Assembly: GCA_037179335.1 (NCBI GenBank)
Contig: JAKZHN010000001.1
Coordinates: 620,001-684,000, forward strand
DNA length: 64,000 nt
Direction: 5' to 3'
From: Cyclaneusma minus
Taxonomy: Eukaryota > Ascomycota > Leotiomycetes > Marthamycetales > Marthamycetaceae
The notes under the pieces were generated by a model. It saw only the letters and a program-made list of their open reading frames with translations. It did not search any database and was not told the origin of the DNA. Position 1 is the stretch's first letter. Each line of letters starts with the position of its first letter. The position numbers were made by a program, and so were the translations under genes. Positions 1 to 10,339 of this stretch are shown one piece after another.

Positions 1-546
1 ACAGCGTGTCCTGACTTCCTTGGATACCGGGCCGCTGGCGAAGCTTTCGATTGGGTACCTGTATGAGTATTGGAACTGGAAACATTTGGACGGTTCGTCC
101 GATCCTACCTTCTTACCCCGGGCCCCCGCCTGGGCATGGGGCCTCCAGGCCTGGGGTTGAGCGACCGCTCAAGGTTGTCGGTATCACTCGGACATGGGAG
201 TCTACAAGCATCACATCACGCACTGCAAGGCACATGGGTAAGAGATCAATACAACGTTTGAACTTGAAAGTGTTTGCTTTTTATTTGCCTATTAGAGTGT
301 GCTCATCTGATCATGTCTCGAGAAACCTTTGTTACACATCCCGAAAGTAGTAGTAAGAAGGCAGTGCCTTCAGAGCTCCTTTAGCCACGTGTTCGCCAGC
401 CCAGCCAGATACTGGCAACCCACGTGCCGCTGAGCCCAAGATACAGCAACAGGCTATGATGCAAATCTTAAAATGACCTTGATGAAACCAACCAATCAAA
501 CTCCGTAACGACCAGAATTTTTCATGATAAGGGAACATCAAACCAC
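1..546. other. Intergenic, 3' side of HSP90
   Basis: No convincing gene. This is the region downstream of the HSP90 stop codon. Open frames here are short, overlap one another and resemble no family I know. Confidence 0.5.
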
Positions 547-2717
547 TTAGTCAACCTCCTCCATGGCGCTCTCGGCGGCCGCATCACCAGCTGGTGCCTC
601 CTCGCTGGCAGCCTCGGCGGCGGTCTCAGGCTCCTCGTCAACGTTCAGGCCGAGGGAGACGAGCTTGTGGATGCGCTCAGCAAAGCCAGCTGGCTCCTCG
701 ATGGTGAAGCCAGAGACCAGCAGAGAGGTCTCGAAGAGAAGCTGGGTGATGGACTTGACGGTGCGGTCGCTCTCACCGTCGGCCTCAACCTTCTTCTTGA
801 GCTCCTTGATGATGGGGGAGCGTGGCGAGATCTCGAAGGTCTTCTTCGAGGACATGTAAGAGGACATGGAGGTGTCACGGAGAGCCTGGGCCTTCATGAT
901 ACGCTCCATGTTGGCGGACCAACCGAACTGACCGGTACGGATGGCGCAAGGAGCACCGATCAGGTTGTGGCTGACAACGACCTTCTCGACCTTGTCACCA
1001 AGGACGTTCTTGAGAGCCTTGGCAAGACCCTCGTACTCCTTCTCTTCAGCCTCACGGACCTTCTTCTCCTCCTCGGTCTCCTCGAGCTCGAAGTCCTTGG
1101 TGATGTCCACAAGCTTCTTGCCCTCGAACTCCTTCAATTGAGTCATGGCGTACTCATCGATGGGGTCGACAAGGAAGAGAACCTCGAAGCCCTTCTCCTT
1201 GAGAGACTCCAAGAAAGGCGACTTCTGCACAGCCTTGAGCGACTCACCAGTGATGTAGTACATGTTCTTCTGGTGCTCAGGCATGCGGGAGACGTAGTCC
1301 TGGAGAGAGGTCATCTCATCACCAGACTTGGTGGAGTTGAAGCGGAGGAGCTTGGCAAGAGCTGGGCGGTTCTGGGAGTCCTCGTGGATACCGAGCTTGA
1401 TGTTCTTGCTGAAAGCGCTGTAGAACTTGTCGAACTGCTCCTTGTCCTCAGCAATCTCGCCGAAGAGCTCGAGGGTCTTCTTGACAATGTTCTTCTTGAT
1501 GACCTTCATGATCTTGTTCTGCTGGAGAGTCTCACGAGACAAGTTCAGAGGAAGATCCTCAGAGTCGACAACACCCTTGATGAAGCTGAGCCACTCAGGA
1601 ATGATGTCAGTGGCATCGTCGGTGATGAAGACACGGCGGACGTAGAGCTTGATGTTGTTCTTGGTCTTCTTGGTCTCGAACAGGTCGAAGGGAGCGCGCT
1701 TGGGAACGAAGAGGATGGCACGGAACTCAAGCTGACCCTCAACGGAGAAGTGCTTGACAGCGAGGTGGTCCTCCCAGTCGTTGGACAGAGACTTGTAGAA
1801 TGCACCGTACTCCTCGGGGGTGATGTCGGAGGGGTTGCGGGTCCAGATTGGCTTCTGCTTGTTGAGCTCCTCCTCCTCGATCTTGGACTCCTTGACCTTC
1901 TTGGTCTTGGGCTTCTTCTCCTTCTCCTCGTCATCGTCGACCTCCTCGATCTTGGGCTTCTTGTCCTCGCCCTCTTCTTCCTTGGTCTCCTCGGCCTCCT
2001 CGTCAGGAACCTCCTTCTCGGTCTCCTTGAGAACGTGGAGGTAGATGGGGTAGGAGATGAACTCGGAGTGCTTCTTGATGACCTCCTTGATCTTGCTCTC
2101 GTTCAAGTAGTCAAGCTGCTCCTCCTTCAAGTGAAGGATCATCTTGGTACCACGGCCGAGAGGCTCACCGTCGGTGTCGGGTCTGATGGAGAAAGTACCA
2201 CCGGCGGCGGACTCCCAGATGTATTGCTCGTCATCGTTGTGCTTGGAGACGACAGTAACGCGGTCGGCAACGAGGTATGCGGAGTAGAAACCAACACCGA
2301 ATTGACCGATCATGGAAATGTCAGCACCAGCAGTCAGGGCCTCCATGAACTGCTTGGTACCGGAGCGAGCGATCGTACCGAGGTTGTTGACGAGATCCTG
2401 CGAAGTTGTCAGTACGCAGTCAATGGCAGACGCAGCGGGATTGGGAAACTTACGGCCTTGGTCATACCAATACCGGTATCGCGGATGGTGAGGGTCTTGT
2501 TCTCCTTGTCGGGGATGATGTCGATGCGGAGGTCCTTGCCCGAGTCGAGCTTGCTGGGGTCGGAGAGAGCTTCATATCGGATCTTGTCGAGAGCGTCGGA
2601 GCAGTTGGAAACCAGCTCTCGCAGGAAGATCTCCTTGTTGGAGTAGACGGTGTTGATGATGAGGGAGAGCAGCTGAGAGATCTCAGCCTGGAACTCGAAG
2701 GTCTCACCGGAAGACAT
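547..2717 (-). CDS. HSP90: Heat shock protein HSP90
   Basis: Cytosolic HSP90 is a dimeric ATP-dependent chaperone that matures kinases, receptors and other clients with co-chaperones. There are two exons, 2454..2717 and 547..2397, split by a 56-nt GT-AG intron. The spliced product is 704 aa, normal for the family. The GHKL ATPase domain starts at once (FLRELVSN with the catalytic Glu near residue 33; DTGIGM near residues 80-85; GQFGVGFYSAYL soon after the intron). An acidic, Lys-rich charged linker follows. The middle domain has NLSRETLQQNKI with the catalytic-loop Arg. The protein ends in MEEVD, the TPR co-chaperone dock that marks cytosolic HSP90 and excludes the ER and mitochondrial paralogs. 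The ATG at 2717 matches the conserved N-terminus. A 5' UTR intron and an HSE-like site lie upstream. Identity is effectively certain. Confidence 0.98.
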
Positions 2718-2742
2718 GATGGCGGTTGTAGAGTTTCAGGAT

Positions 2743-2950
2743 CTGTCGGAGAAAAGATGTTAGAGCTTTGCGCAGGCAGAGTGTTGAGTTTGAGTAGATT
2801 CGGCTCTGGCAGTACTGAGCAGCTCCAAGCTCTGGCGGTGTTGTGCTTCGACTTGTGCTTCGACTTGTGCTTCAAATCCACGGCAATCGCATGAGGCTGA
2901 AGCTGGCCAGAGCTCCACGAAGCTGTTGATGGGGAATATCTCGAACTTAC
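2743..2950 (-). other. Probable 5' UTR intron of HSP90
   Basis: On the minus strand a GTAAGT donor (2945-2950) pairs with a TCCGACAG acceptor (2743-2750) just ahead of the HSP90 start codon. This gives a 208-nt leader intron, long for this genome. Positions 2841-2876 inside it hold three tandem 12-bp units (TTGTGCTTCGAC; the third unit is diverged). The splice sites are seen; use as a UTR intron is inferred. Confidence 0.55.
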
Positions 2951-3226
2951 TTGAGGTGGATTTGTGGAGTGGGATGCAGAAAGACGGAGCGCTTCGAACG
3001 GGTATCTTGGAACACGAAGAAATCTGCTTGAAGTCTGGGGAGAAGAGAGAGAGCAGGCACTGCTTGGGTCTGCCTCAAGAATTTATTATTTTCGGCGCGG
3101 CTGGCGATGGAAACATATGGAATCAGAGCGCTGCTGTCGCCAAGAGCAACCATCTCCGCAAACGGCTGATACGAGGGATACGAGCATGGAGTGCCTCAGG
3201 CAACAAGCCACCAGCCCGCATCGCAC

Positions 3227-3246
3227 CTTCTAGAATGTGCATAGAA
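3227..3246. promoter_or_regulatory. Heat-shock-element-like site upstream of HSP90
   Basis: TTCTAGAA at 3228-3235 is an inverted nTTCnnGAAn pair, and an imperfect further GAA-type unit follows (AGAA at 3243-3246). It lies about 280 bp beyond the proposed 5' UTR intron donor, where an HSF1 site is expected for an HSP90 gene. Short motifs of this kind also occur by chance. Confidence 0.35.
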
Positions 3247-3576
3247 CCAAACAACACCATGGCTGAGCAAGCTGCCAGTTTGGCCATCTGTTCAATGGAG
3301 GCTGTCCTTTACGCATTGTTATTTGCTAGCTCAGTTCTATTTTGGGCTTTAAGTTCCGAGCCATATCCAAAATACAATTGTGGAAAACATGAAGTTCCTC
3401 ACCGTAACCTCGTAAGATCAATTTCAACTTTCGACCTTGTAACCTTACTCCAAGAGAAATGGTATTTCTCAGGCGAGCCTGCTCTTTCCTCGCATCCTTT
3501 TCGTGCCTCAACGACGAATGTTTTTTACCCTGCCACTGAGAAAGAAGACACGGCCGGCCCATCACCCAATGAATTA

Positions 3577-3860
3577 CCCAAACTCCTTGAGTTTCTACTT
3601 ACTTCCTTCGTTATTCCATTGTACTTGCTTGGAAATCTCCTGGTCATCTGGATTTCTCCTACTTACATGGAGTTCTGCTAGTTGCTCCAGTTCTTATGTC
3701 TTGACTTTTCAATCATTCGGGTTATTCTTAGTTTCTTAGTCAGTAGTCACTTGGATTTCTTCATACTCGGGCTTCAATTCGAAAGCATGTCTTCATCGCT
3801 CCAGTTGATGATGAGGCCTGCCTCGCCACAGTCGATGGAATTTGGGGCCCCGTTCATGCT
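3577..3860 (+). repeat. Dispersed repeat, copy A, with degenerate minisatellite
   Basis: Begins with AAACTCCTTGA and ends near GGCCCCGT. It contains degenerate 20-21 bp units of the type TACTTGGATTTCTTC and a unique-looking tail (TTCAATT..., GTCGATGGAATTT). The same order of blocks recurs in copy B (4325-4700). The long open frame running through here (2926-3681) has no recognisable domain and overlaps this repeat, so I do not call a gene. Confidence 0.6.
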
Positions 3861-4324
3861 GGAAGTTCCGGTCTCACGGTAGCACCAATCCTTCAACGGC
3901 TCGAACGGGTCAACATCCAGGCCGCAGAATGCTTTCTGTCTGAGATCTCGCGAAAGTCGAGAACGAGGTGCAGAGCGCAAGCTCAAACACGTGGAGATCT
4001 TGACCTTTCCCACAAGTTGGGAAATGTGAAGCTGGGAAACAGATTCGGGGTTTCTATTGCACACCAATGTGCTCCTCGACCGAGGGAATTGAAGTTGGGA
4101 AGATGATTTATGGGTTTCGGTACATATCACTGGGCTGCTCGGCCTAGGCTAAAGCTAAGATTAAAGCTGGAAGTACTCTTAAGCCTCAAGTGCGAGCTTG
4201 CATACCTTCCAAGAATCTGTTAAGGTGTCAGTGGTACTTGGGGTGTCCTGCTGGGGAATTTTGGCCTCGCATTTATCCTCGGATTTCTTCCACAACGTGA
4301 CAACCTCCAGTGAAACTAAATCCT
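3861..4324. other. Intergenic spacer between two repeat copies
   Basis: No gene seen. Single-copy-looking sequence between two diverged copies of the same repeat. Open frames are short and unrecognisable. Confidence 0.5.
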
Positions 4325-4700
4325 CGCAAACTCCTTGACTTTGTAGTTCCTACCTAGGTACGTGATTTCTAGTGACTTGGGAAACTTCCAATCATTTGGA
4401 TTTCCCCAAATTGCTTGGATCTCTCCTGGTTACTTGGAAATCTTCTAGTAATTTGGATTTCTTCTAGTTACTTGGATTTCTTCGAATTACTTGGATTTAT
4501 TCGAATTACTTGGATTTCTGCTAACTCCCTTGATTGTTCCTAATCACTTGAAATCCGTTCAAGTACTATTTACTCGAGTTGTTCTTAGTTACTTAGATTT
4601 CTTGATATCCTGGACCGGAGTTCAATTAAAATGTGTCGTGATGTGTCAGGATTGCTCCGTTCGCGAGCCATGGTCGACGGAATTTTAGTGCCCCGTCCGT
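4325..4700 (+). repeat. Dispersed repeat, copy B, with expanded 20-bp minisatellite
   Basis: Same block order as copy A: AAACTCCTTGA start, array, TTCAATTAAAATG tail, GTCGACGGAATTT, GCCCCGT. The array at about 4370-4600 is longer and cleaner, with several consecutive units of the form TTACTTGGATTTCTTC plus 4-5 nt. The caspase-like gene starts 120 bp downstream, so the array may lie in its promoter. Confidence 0.65.
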
Positions 4701-4819
4701 ACATAGAAGAAATGCTTCTCGTCCTGCTACATTTTCAATCCTATTTCCCCCAGCTTTTTTCTCGTTTCGCACAAAGTCTATTTCTACGCGAGCCAGTCTC
4801 TCACTAGGTATCGACTACA

Positions 4820-6607
4820 ATGTCTCAAAGAACAAGCCGCGGTCCCCGCCTCCCCTCTGCAAGTTCCCATGCGCATACGTTCTACCACTTGGTGGTGTGC
4901 GGAGCTACAGACCCTGAGGCCGACGCCTCCATTTTCTCCGATTTCCTCGCTTTTTGCACCTATTTGGGCAGTCTCGGCGGCGTTCGGAGCGATTTCTACA
5001 ACTGCATGGAAGTGGACAAGCCTAGTGGGCACATCAAGAACATTCGACCCGACGCTCTGAAGCAAGCAGTTCTCAACTGGATCTCCTCGACTGTCCAAAT
5101 AGCCAAGCCCGGAGACGCCGTCAATATTATCTTCGAATGCCGTCGATCAAGATACAACGAATTTGCTCTTGGTACCAACAATCTTTCTGTGTTGGAGTTT
5201 AACAACGAAGTTGGGAGATTTGCCACCGGTGTGCAGGTGAATGCGATATCGAGGGCGGGCTACAGTGGGCTCTTCAACAAGGATGTCATCGTAGCGTCGG
5301 GGGGGCCTGATCGCTATATTTCATTAGTAGCTGGAGCCACAAACGTCGATCACGGTACTGCGCAAAACGTGGGCAACAGGTGCCGCGGAAGCAGGTATGA
5401 GCACGCTTGGATCCAGTCCTTTGCGAAGATGCCAATCTTCAACGCTTCAAAGTCGGATCCGTCACCCACAACGACTGTTACTGAGCATGAGCCTGTTACT
5501 GAGCATGAGCAGCTTATTGCTCAGAATCTTCAGCTGCTGTGCCCTAGGATTTCAACGAGCCAAACTCCTGGAAACAACGGTTCCAGTCAGGCGTTACTTG
5601 CAAAACACCTGGAGGATGTGATTGTGATGGACCGGGTGGATATTTTGTACGATCCTCGGATCACCTCAAGTCGGCGGAGAATAGAATGGCCGAGTCTAGA
5701 CCCAGACCTCATGGCAATGATGGCAGAAACGCAGGCAAGGATCGCATCCAGGCAATTGAAGATTGACTCGACCGTCGAGCAGGATGCTCGGAAGCTTCTT
5801 CTCAAAGAAACTGATAAGTGTGACAGGAACATGGGCGTGCCGTACGACATCGGAATATTCGATTTGTACCCATACAAGACCGACAGAGAGGTTGGCGAGG
5901 TCTTGTCGGGTCTTTACTACCGTAGCAGATTTCAGTCCGCGATCTTGGACGTCTTCATGGCGCTCTGTCAGCGAGGGTATCTGAAACTGGACTGTCTGAA
6001 GAAGCCCGTCAAAATCAGGGTCGGAACCAGGAACACAGACAAGGTGGATTGGCTTCTGACAACCTTCGAAGCCATAGTCATGGAACTAAGGCTTGAAATG
6101 CAGGAGGTAGGACCCATCCATTGCTGGACCTTTGGACCTTCGCAGGAGGCGCTGCAATGGCTCTCGACGATGATAATTCGCGCAGGCGCCCAGGTCGAGG
6201 AACTGCTCCAGACGATCGAAGAATCTGGATTTCTGGGAAAGGTTGATGTCGAAACGTACAAGAGACGCATGGCGGAGCGGCCCACCCAGACCTATGACTT
6301 CAACCCCAATGAGCGGGCTTGCGAATTCCGGGTAACCGACCGGCATAACGATTTCGGATTCTGGTTGCCGGAAGGTCTCGGAGATATAAACGACGAGCAG
6401 ATCATGGCAGAAATTGCCAAGAAGATGAATTACGCCAACCGTATCGGGCGAGTGTACAAGGCTTTCTTCGCTATTCCTGACGATATCCTGATCACAGCGG
6501 ACCAGCAAGCCGGATTCCTCGACCAGCAGCGGGAGAACCTCCAAGATCCCCTCAAAGGCTATCTTCGGAACGAAGCGACGTACAGGAAGTGCTCTGGGCA
6601 GGAGTAG
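4820..6607 (+). CDS. Caspase-fold-like protein, apparently without catalytic dyad
   Basis: Intronless frame of 595 aa; the ATG at 4820 has a good context (CTACAATGTC). Residues about 20-190 resemble the caspase/gingipain-fold domain of many fungal hypothetical proteins. A first strand (HLVVCGAT) and helix lead to an expected His-Gly loop (VNIIFEC, then RRSRYNE), an ALGTN strand and an expected Cys loop (NAISRA, then GYSGLF). Family members usually have HG in the first loop and C-Y-S-G in the second. Here both positions read R and G, so proteolysis is unlikely. A short duplicated segment (VTEHEP/VTEHEQ, near residues 220-230) separates it from a roughly 350-aa C-terminal half that I do not recognise. 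The gene stands alone between repeats. The fold assignment is by pattern only; function unknown. Confidence 0.7.
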   Translation: MSQRTSRGPRLPSASSHAHTFYHLVVCGATDPEADASIFSDFLAFCTYLGSLGGVRSDFYNCMEVDKPSGHIKNIRPDALKQAVLNWISSTVQIAKPGDAVNIIFECRRSRYNEFALGTNNLSVLEFNNEVGRFATGVQVNAISRAGYSGLFNKDVIVASGGPDRYISLVAGATNVDHGTAQNVGNRCRGSRYEHAWIQSFAKMPIFNASKSDPSPTTTVTEHEPVTEHEQLIAQNLQLLCPRISTSQTPGNNGSSQALLAKHLEDVIVMDRVDILYDPRITSSRRRIEWPSLDPDLMAMMAETQARIASRQLKIDSTVEQDARKLLLKETDKCDRNMGVPYDIGIFDLYPYKTDREVGEVLSGLYYRSRFQSAILDVFMALCQRGYLKLDCLKKPVKIRVGTRNTDKVDWLLTTFEAIVMELRLEMQEVGPIHCWTFGPSQEALQWLSTMIIRAGAQVEELLQTIEESGFLGKVDVETYKRRMAERPTQTYDFNPNERACEFRVTDRHNDFGFWLPEGLGDINDEQIMAEIAKKMNYANRIGRVYKAFFAIPDDILITADQQAGFLDQQRENLQDPLKGYLRNEATYRKCSGQE

Positions 6608-6949
6608 AGATAAGAGTGATCATGGTCTGGAGGATTTGGGGAGGGGGAGAGGGTTGTGATGATGAAGCTGACACTTGCATCAGTCGGTGATTCTCCAGTG
6701 TCTTTTCTTTGTAGTACTAGTATTCAATCTATGGCAATTATGCGTGCAAGAGCGTTCATCTTCTCTAGACACTAGATCCGATTCACGTCTCGAACCACAG
6801 CCTCTTGCCAAATTCTAGTTGTTACACACCTAGGATCGTGATTCGTGACTTCCGCCAATCTGGCAGATGTTGCTATTAACACCAACGACAGGCTTCTCTG
6901 TCACGTCTCCAGTACCCTGTCGTTTGACTTGCGGATTCTTCCAGGCGCC
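6608..6949. other. Intergenic, 3' flank of caspase-like gene
   Basis: No gene seen. Probable 3' UTR and spacer; nothing further recognised. Confidence 0.4.
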
Positions 6950-7170
6950 CTCAAAAACTATAAGGCTGATAATTCTCTCGGCTTTTATACAATCCTGTTA
7001 TATTCAAACACGGCCGTGTTATACATCAATCTGCTCGAAATTTTCCGCTCTATTAAGCCATACCATTTCCATCCCCCAAAGATCAATTTTCAAAAATGAC
7101 TTTTCCAATAGCCCTTAGTCGACGTGCAATAAGACCATTCAAGATCCTGCGACGGTCATGTGATCGCTTC
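6950..7170 (+). repeat. Dispersed repeat R1 (family of 35.6-36.2 kb)
   Basis: Carries the same ordered blocks as the tandem copies near 35.7 and 36.0 kb: CTTTTATACA, CGTGTTATACATCAATCT, GAAATTT..GCTCTAT, AAAGATCAATTTTCAAAAATGACTTTTCCAA-type block, then GTCGACGTGCAA, followed by a CATGTGATC core. R1 is the most diverged copy. It has no evident coding capacity. Confidence 0.6.
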
Positions 7171-7807
7171 ACCTCCGCCACCTCCCCACGAAGGAGAATT
7201 CCACAAACATCTCCCGTACCTTCTCCAGGCTTCGCCGCCGAAGGGAGCAAAGGCCCGAAAATCACAAGAGGTCACGTGGCCCCGGGTAAAAAATGCGAGC
7301 AGAATGCAAAAATTCATTTGATCTTCTACAGTCCCAGTGGTAATCGAATCGGGCAGTCCTGACACGGAGGGACACGCGTTTCAGCGCATATGTCCGGCAG
7401 TGGTACCCTGGTGAGGGCCAGATGGGGGGGTGATCTTTGGGGTTTTGGGGAGAGATCCAGATGTCTAGACGATAGCATTGCGCCACAGACGCTTTTTCCT
7501 GAGATTGCTCTTCTTTTTGATCATTGTTGCCGATTCAGTGGCAGACCTACTTTATGTAGCACCTTTTGACCACTTCTCGGCCACATCACCATTGCTTCTT
7601 CCAGCACGTTCCAACTTCACCCACCACAATGCCTGCCTACTGGTCTTTCGACCCAGCTCTCAGCTTTCCCGATCCCCCATAACGCGTCAATTTATGTCGG
7701 CACGACCGCGCTCTCCTCTGCATTTAAATACGTCTCACAAAACACAGGACTCTTCAGCCCGCTACGCAGCCGGGCCCAAGCCCCTTTTCATTCTCACATC
7801 CACCCCA
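7171..7807. other. Intergenic, 3' flank of flavin-reductase gene
   Basis: No supported gene. A plus-strand open frame running into 8275 is antisense to the flavin-reductase gene and has the biased composition of a shadow frame. Confidence 0.5.
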
Positions 7808-9503
7808 TCACCCCATAATCGGCGCCCCAACAGCCCGATACGCCCCGTCCAAATAGCCCAAATAGCCACCCTTCCCATCCAGCTCCTCCCCCCTCGGCGG
7901 CATAACAAACAGCACCTTCGCCACCACCAACGTCCTCGTCCCATCCGCCACACTAACCAGCCCCTCCCCACCCCCCAGCACCTTACACCTCAACACCTCC
8001 CTAACCCCCTCCACCCCCAATCTAGGCGGAAGCAACACATCCCTTCTTGCAACCTCCAAACCCATCCCTTCAAAAGGTCCCAAACCGTTATCACTCTCAC
8101 TATTACCACTATGCTGCAAATGTTTCCCTTCGGCAAAGGTTCTTGCTATACTAACGCCAGAAGCAGTAGGAGACAGGAAGTGGATGTTGAATTGGCGCGA
8201 GGCTTTTATGGCGGCGAGGGTGGCGGAGGGGTGTTTGATGTTGAAGGTGACAAGGGGTGGAGCGGGGGACAGTGAGAGCATGGTGAAGGAGGAGAGTGTC
8301 ATGCCTTGGGGCGTGGCTGTTATGCCACCTCCTGAAGGTGGCAAGGTGGCGGTGCAAACTACTACTGATTGAGGGACTTGACGCATGATGAGGCGGAGTG
8401 AGTTGGAGAGGCTTTTGTCGGCGTCTGAGGGTTCGGGTGGAGGGGGTGCCATGGAGAGAAGTTGTTGTCTGGTGGAGAGAAATTGTTGTCGGGTGGAAAG
8501 AAGTTGTTGTCTGGTGTGTATGAGTTCTGCCGTGCGGCGGTCTTGGGAGGTTTCTGGATTTTGTATTAGATAGATGTCTTGAGACGCGGAAGTAAAAGGG
8601 GAAGTACCTGGAGGAGAAACTTGTGGTATTTTGCTATCTCCCCCGATATAGCGAAATACCCTCGCCGTCTCCTTTTCCTTCTGGGCTCGCAACCTCTCAG
8701 CGGCATGACTGACCCCCCTAGCGCTCTTCGTAGCTTCAATCGGTATATCCCTTTCTCCCACGTCTTCGCCCTCAGTATCAGCCTGCCTCTTCGAGCGAAG
8801 TTTCCTAACCAACGCCTTTTCCTTCATAGCAGCCCTGATCCTCCCCAAGCGTTGTTTCTGCAGATCCAACCTTCGCTGAATCACCGGCCTCCGATCTAAG
8901 ATCGGCGCAGCATCAATCCCCACCTTCCTCACAGCCACCGCCCCATTCTCCCGTAATGCTTCGCGCAGCACTTCCAGCCGCCGCAGCTTCAACGACTTCT
9001 TCCCTGGCTTTCGCCTGATACTGTCCGGCACATCGATATTTGTCAACGGCGCATTGGACGCAATTTTCCGCACCGGGATCTTCCTCGCTTTCTCTTGTGT
9101 AATCTGATGTCGGATTTGTGTACTCTGGTCTCGGATTTTTGGTATTATCCGGTCGAATTTTGGGGGTTTCGCCCACCGAACCTTGGAAACTCCGTCTTCT
9201 TCAAGTATGACAGGGACGATTGCCCACTTGCTCTTTCGTCGGTAGAGTTTCGTGGGGCCGCGTGGCTTCTTGCCGTAGAGGCTTTTCCTGTCGTTGTGTT
9301 TCCAGCGGATACTGGGATGAGAGGCATTTCGCTGGGCTACTGGGTAATTGACGAATCAGCTTGAGTATACGAATAAGGAAGGGGAAGTATATCCAGGAAC
9401 CAAAAGATATTATACCTGCTAGGCTGTTCTGGAAACCAATGCCTGTAAACTCGTAGAGCGCGCGAATGGTCGGCCGTCTACATAACGCAATACAATCAAG
9501 CAT
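7808..9503 (-). CDS. Flavin-reductase-like domain protein with long basic N-terminal region
   Basis: My model is exon 1 at 9416..9503 and exon 2 at 7808..9339, with a 76-nt GT-AG intron. It restores one frame and gives a 539-aa protein. Residues 1-35 are short on acidic residues and contain Arg (MLDCIALCRRPT), as in a mitochondrial presequence. Residues about 35-270 are very basic and probably helical. Residues about 343-539 are an FMN-binding split-barrel flavin-reductase domain (RQVPQSVVVCT, GMTLSSFTMLSLSP, FNIHFLS, ARTFAEG). Three 7-aa repeats (TRQQLLS type, near 305-325) join the halves. A further 54-nt in-frame GT-AG intron may lie near 8560-8615. The FMN domain could instead start from an internal ATG near 8450, so two overlapping genes cannot be excluded. 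It is divergent from bL31m. Confidence 0.75.
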
Positions 9504-9805
9504 TTTCGACGTTCATTCAAATTAAAGGCCTCTGAAAAGCTTTGTAAGAAGAGAAATAGAGAAAGGCGTTATGCAAAGCCTAGAAACACAGCATGCGCGG
9601 AAGAAACGACGAGGCAAATTCGCCTTCGTCGTGTTCGCCAGCCAAAAAAGCATCCGGCTCAAGTCCAAGCTCCAAATCTGATATTGTCTGCGCACTAGCT
9701 CTCTCCCGCCCACCGTAATATTTTTCCAATCGATGCGCCAAAACCGCATCTCCAAACCACCAACTCCACCACAGCATCCGCTCACCACCCAATTGCACCC
9801 CCAAA
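9504..9805. promoter_or_regulatory. Shared divergent promoter, flavin-reductase gene / bL31m
   Basis: 302 bp separate the two start codons of oppositely oriented genes, so both promoters must lie here. No specific factor site is clear. Confidence 0.45.
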
Positions 9806-10339
9806 ATGGCCTCACTCCCATCTACAGCGCTGCGGCGCACCACCCTATCCTCAAAAACCACAACAACAAAAGCCTCCACCGGCTACGGCCATACCACACA
9901 ACAGACCAGACACGCCTCTCTCCTCCGCCGCCCCATCCGCCCTTACACCTTCACGCAACTCGTCCAACTCTCCGACGGCAGCACCTACACTCGCCGCACC
10001 ACCTCTCCGGCCCCCCTCTACAAATCCGCCAAAGACACACGTAACCATCCTATGTGGCAACCCTCTCTCTCCTCCTTACGCGATGTGGAAGAAGATGAGG
10101 CTGGACGATTAAGAGCCTTTAGAGAACGCTTTGGAAGGGGTTGGGATGCTGAACAGAAAGTTGTCGATGAGGATCCGGAAGCACAGGGTGGAGAGGCTGA
10201 GATGAAGGTTGGGGAGGTAAAGAAGGAGGAGGAGATGAAGGAGGAGAGTTTGATGGATTTGATTAGTGGGTATGGCGCGCAGGTGCAGAATTTGCCGAAG
10301 AGGGGCATTTCGAAGCCGAGTAAGAAGGGGAAGAAATGA
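9806..10339 (+). CDS. MRPL36: Mitochondrial large-subunit ribosomal protein bL31m
   Basis: Single-exon gene of 177 aa. Residues 1-45 are rich in Ser/Thr/Arg and poor in acidic residues, a typical import presequence. Residues about 47-85 carry the bL31 signature (YTFTQLVQLSDGSTYTRR, then SAKDTRNHPMW). The fungal C-terminal extension is acidic/Lys-rich and ends KPSKKGKK. bL31m is a structural part of the mitochondrial 54S large subunit. It is divergent from a putative mitochondrial flavin-reductase-domain protein. Start chosen as the first ATG giving the presequence. Confidence 0.88.
   Translation: MASLPSTALRRTTLSSKTTTTKASTGYGHTTQQTRHASLLRRPIRPYTFTQLVQLSDGSTYTRRTTSPAPLYKSAKDTRNHPMWQPSLSSLRDVEEDEAGRLRAFRERFGRGWDAEQKVVDEDPEAQGGEAEMKVGEVKKEEEMKEESLMDLISGYGAQVQNLPKRGISKPSKKGKK

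Noticed and set aside
667..2646. 659-codon open frame antisense to HSP90
   Set aside because: It mirrors the HSP90 codons, is Leu/Val/Glu-biased and has no domain. Long antisense frames are common opposite GC3-rich, highly expressed genes.
2926..3681. 251-codon plus-strand frame upstream of HSP90
   Set aside because: It overlaps the HSP90 promoter and repeat copy A, with no recognisable domain or splice support.
7478..8275. 265-codon plus-strand frame
   Set aside because: Pro/His/Arg-biased shadow of the flavin-reductase gene on the other strand.
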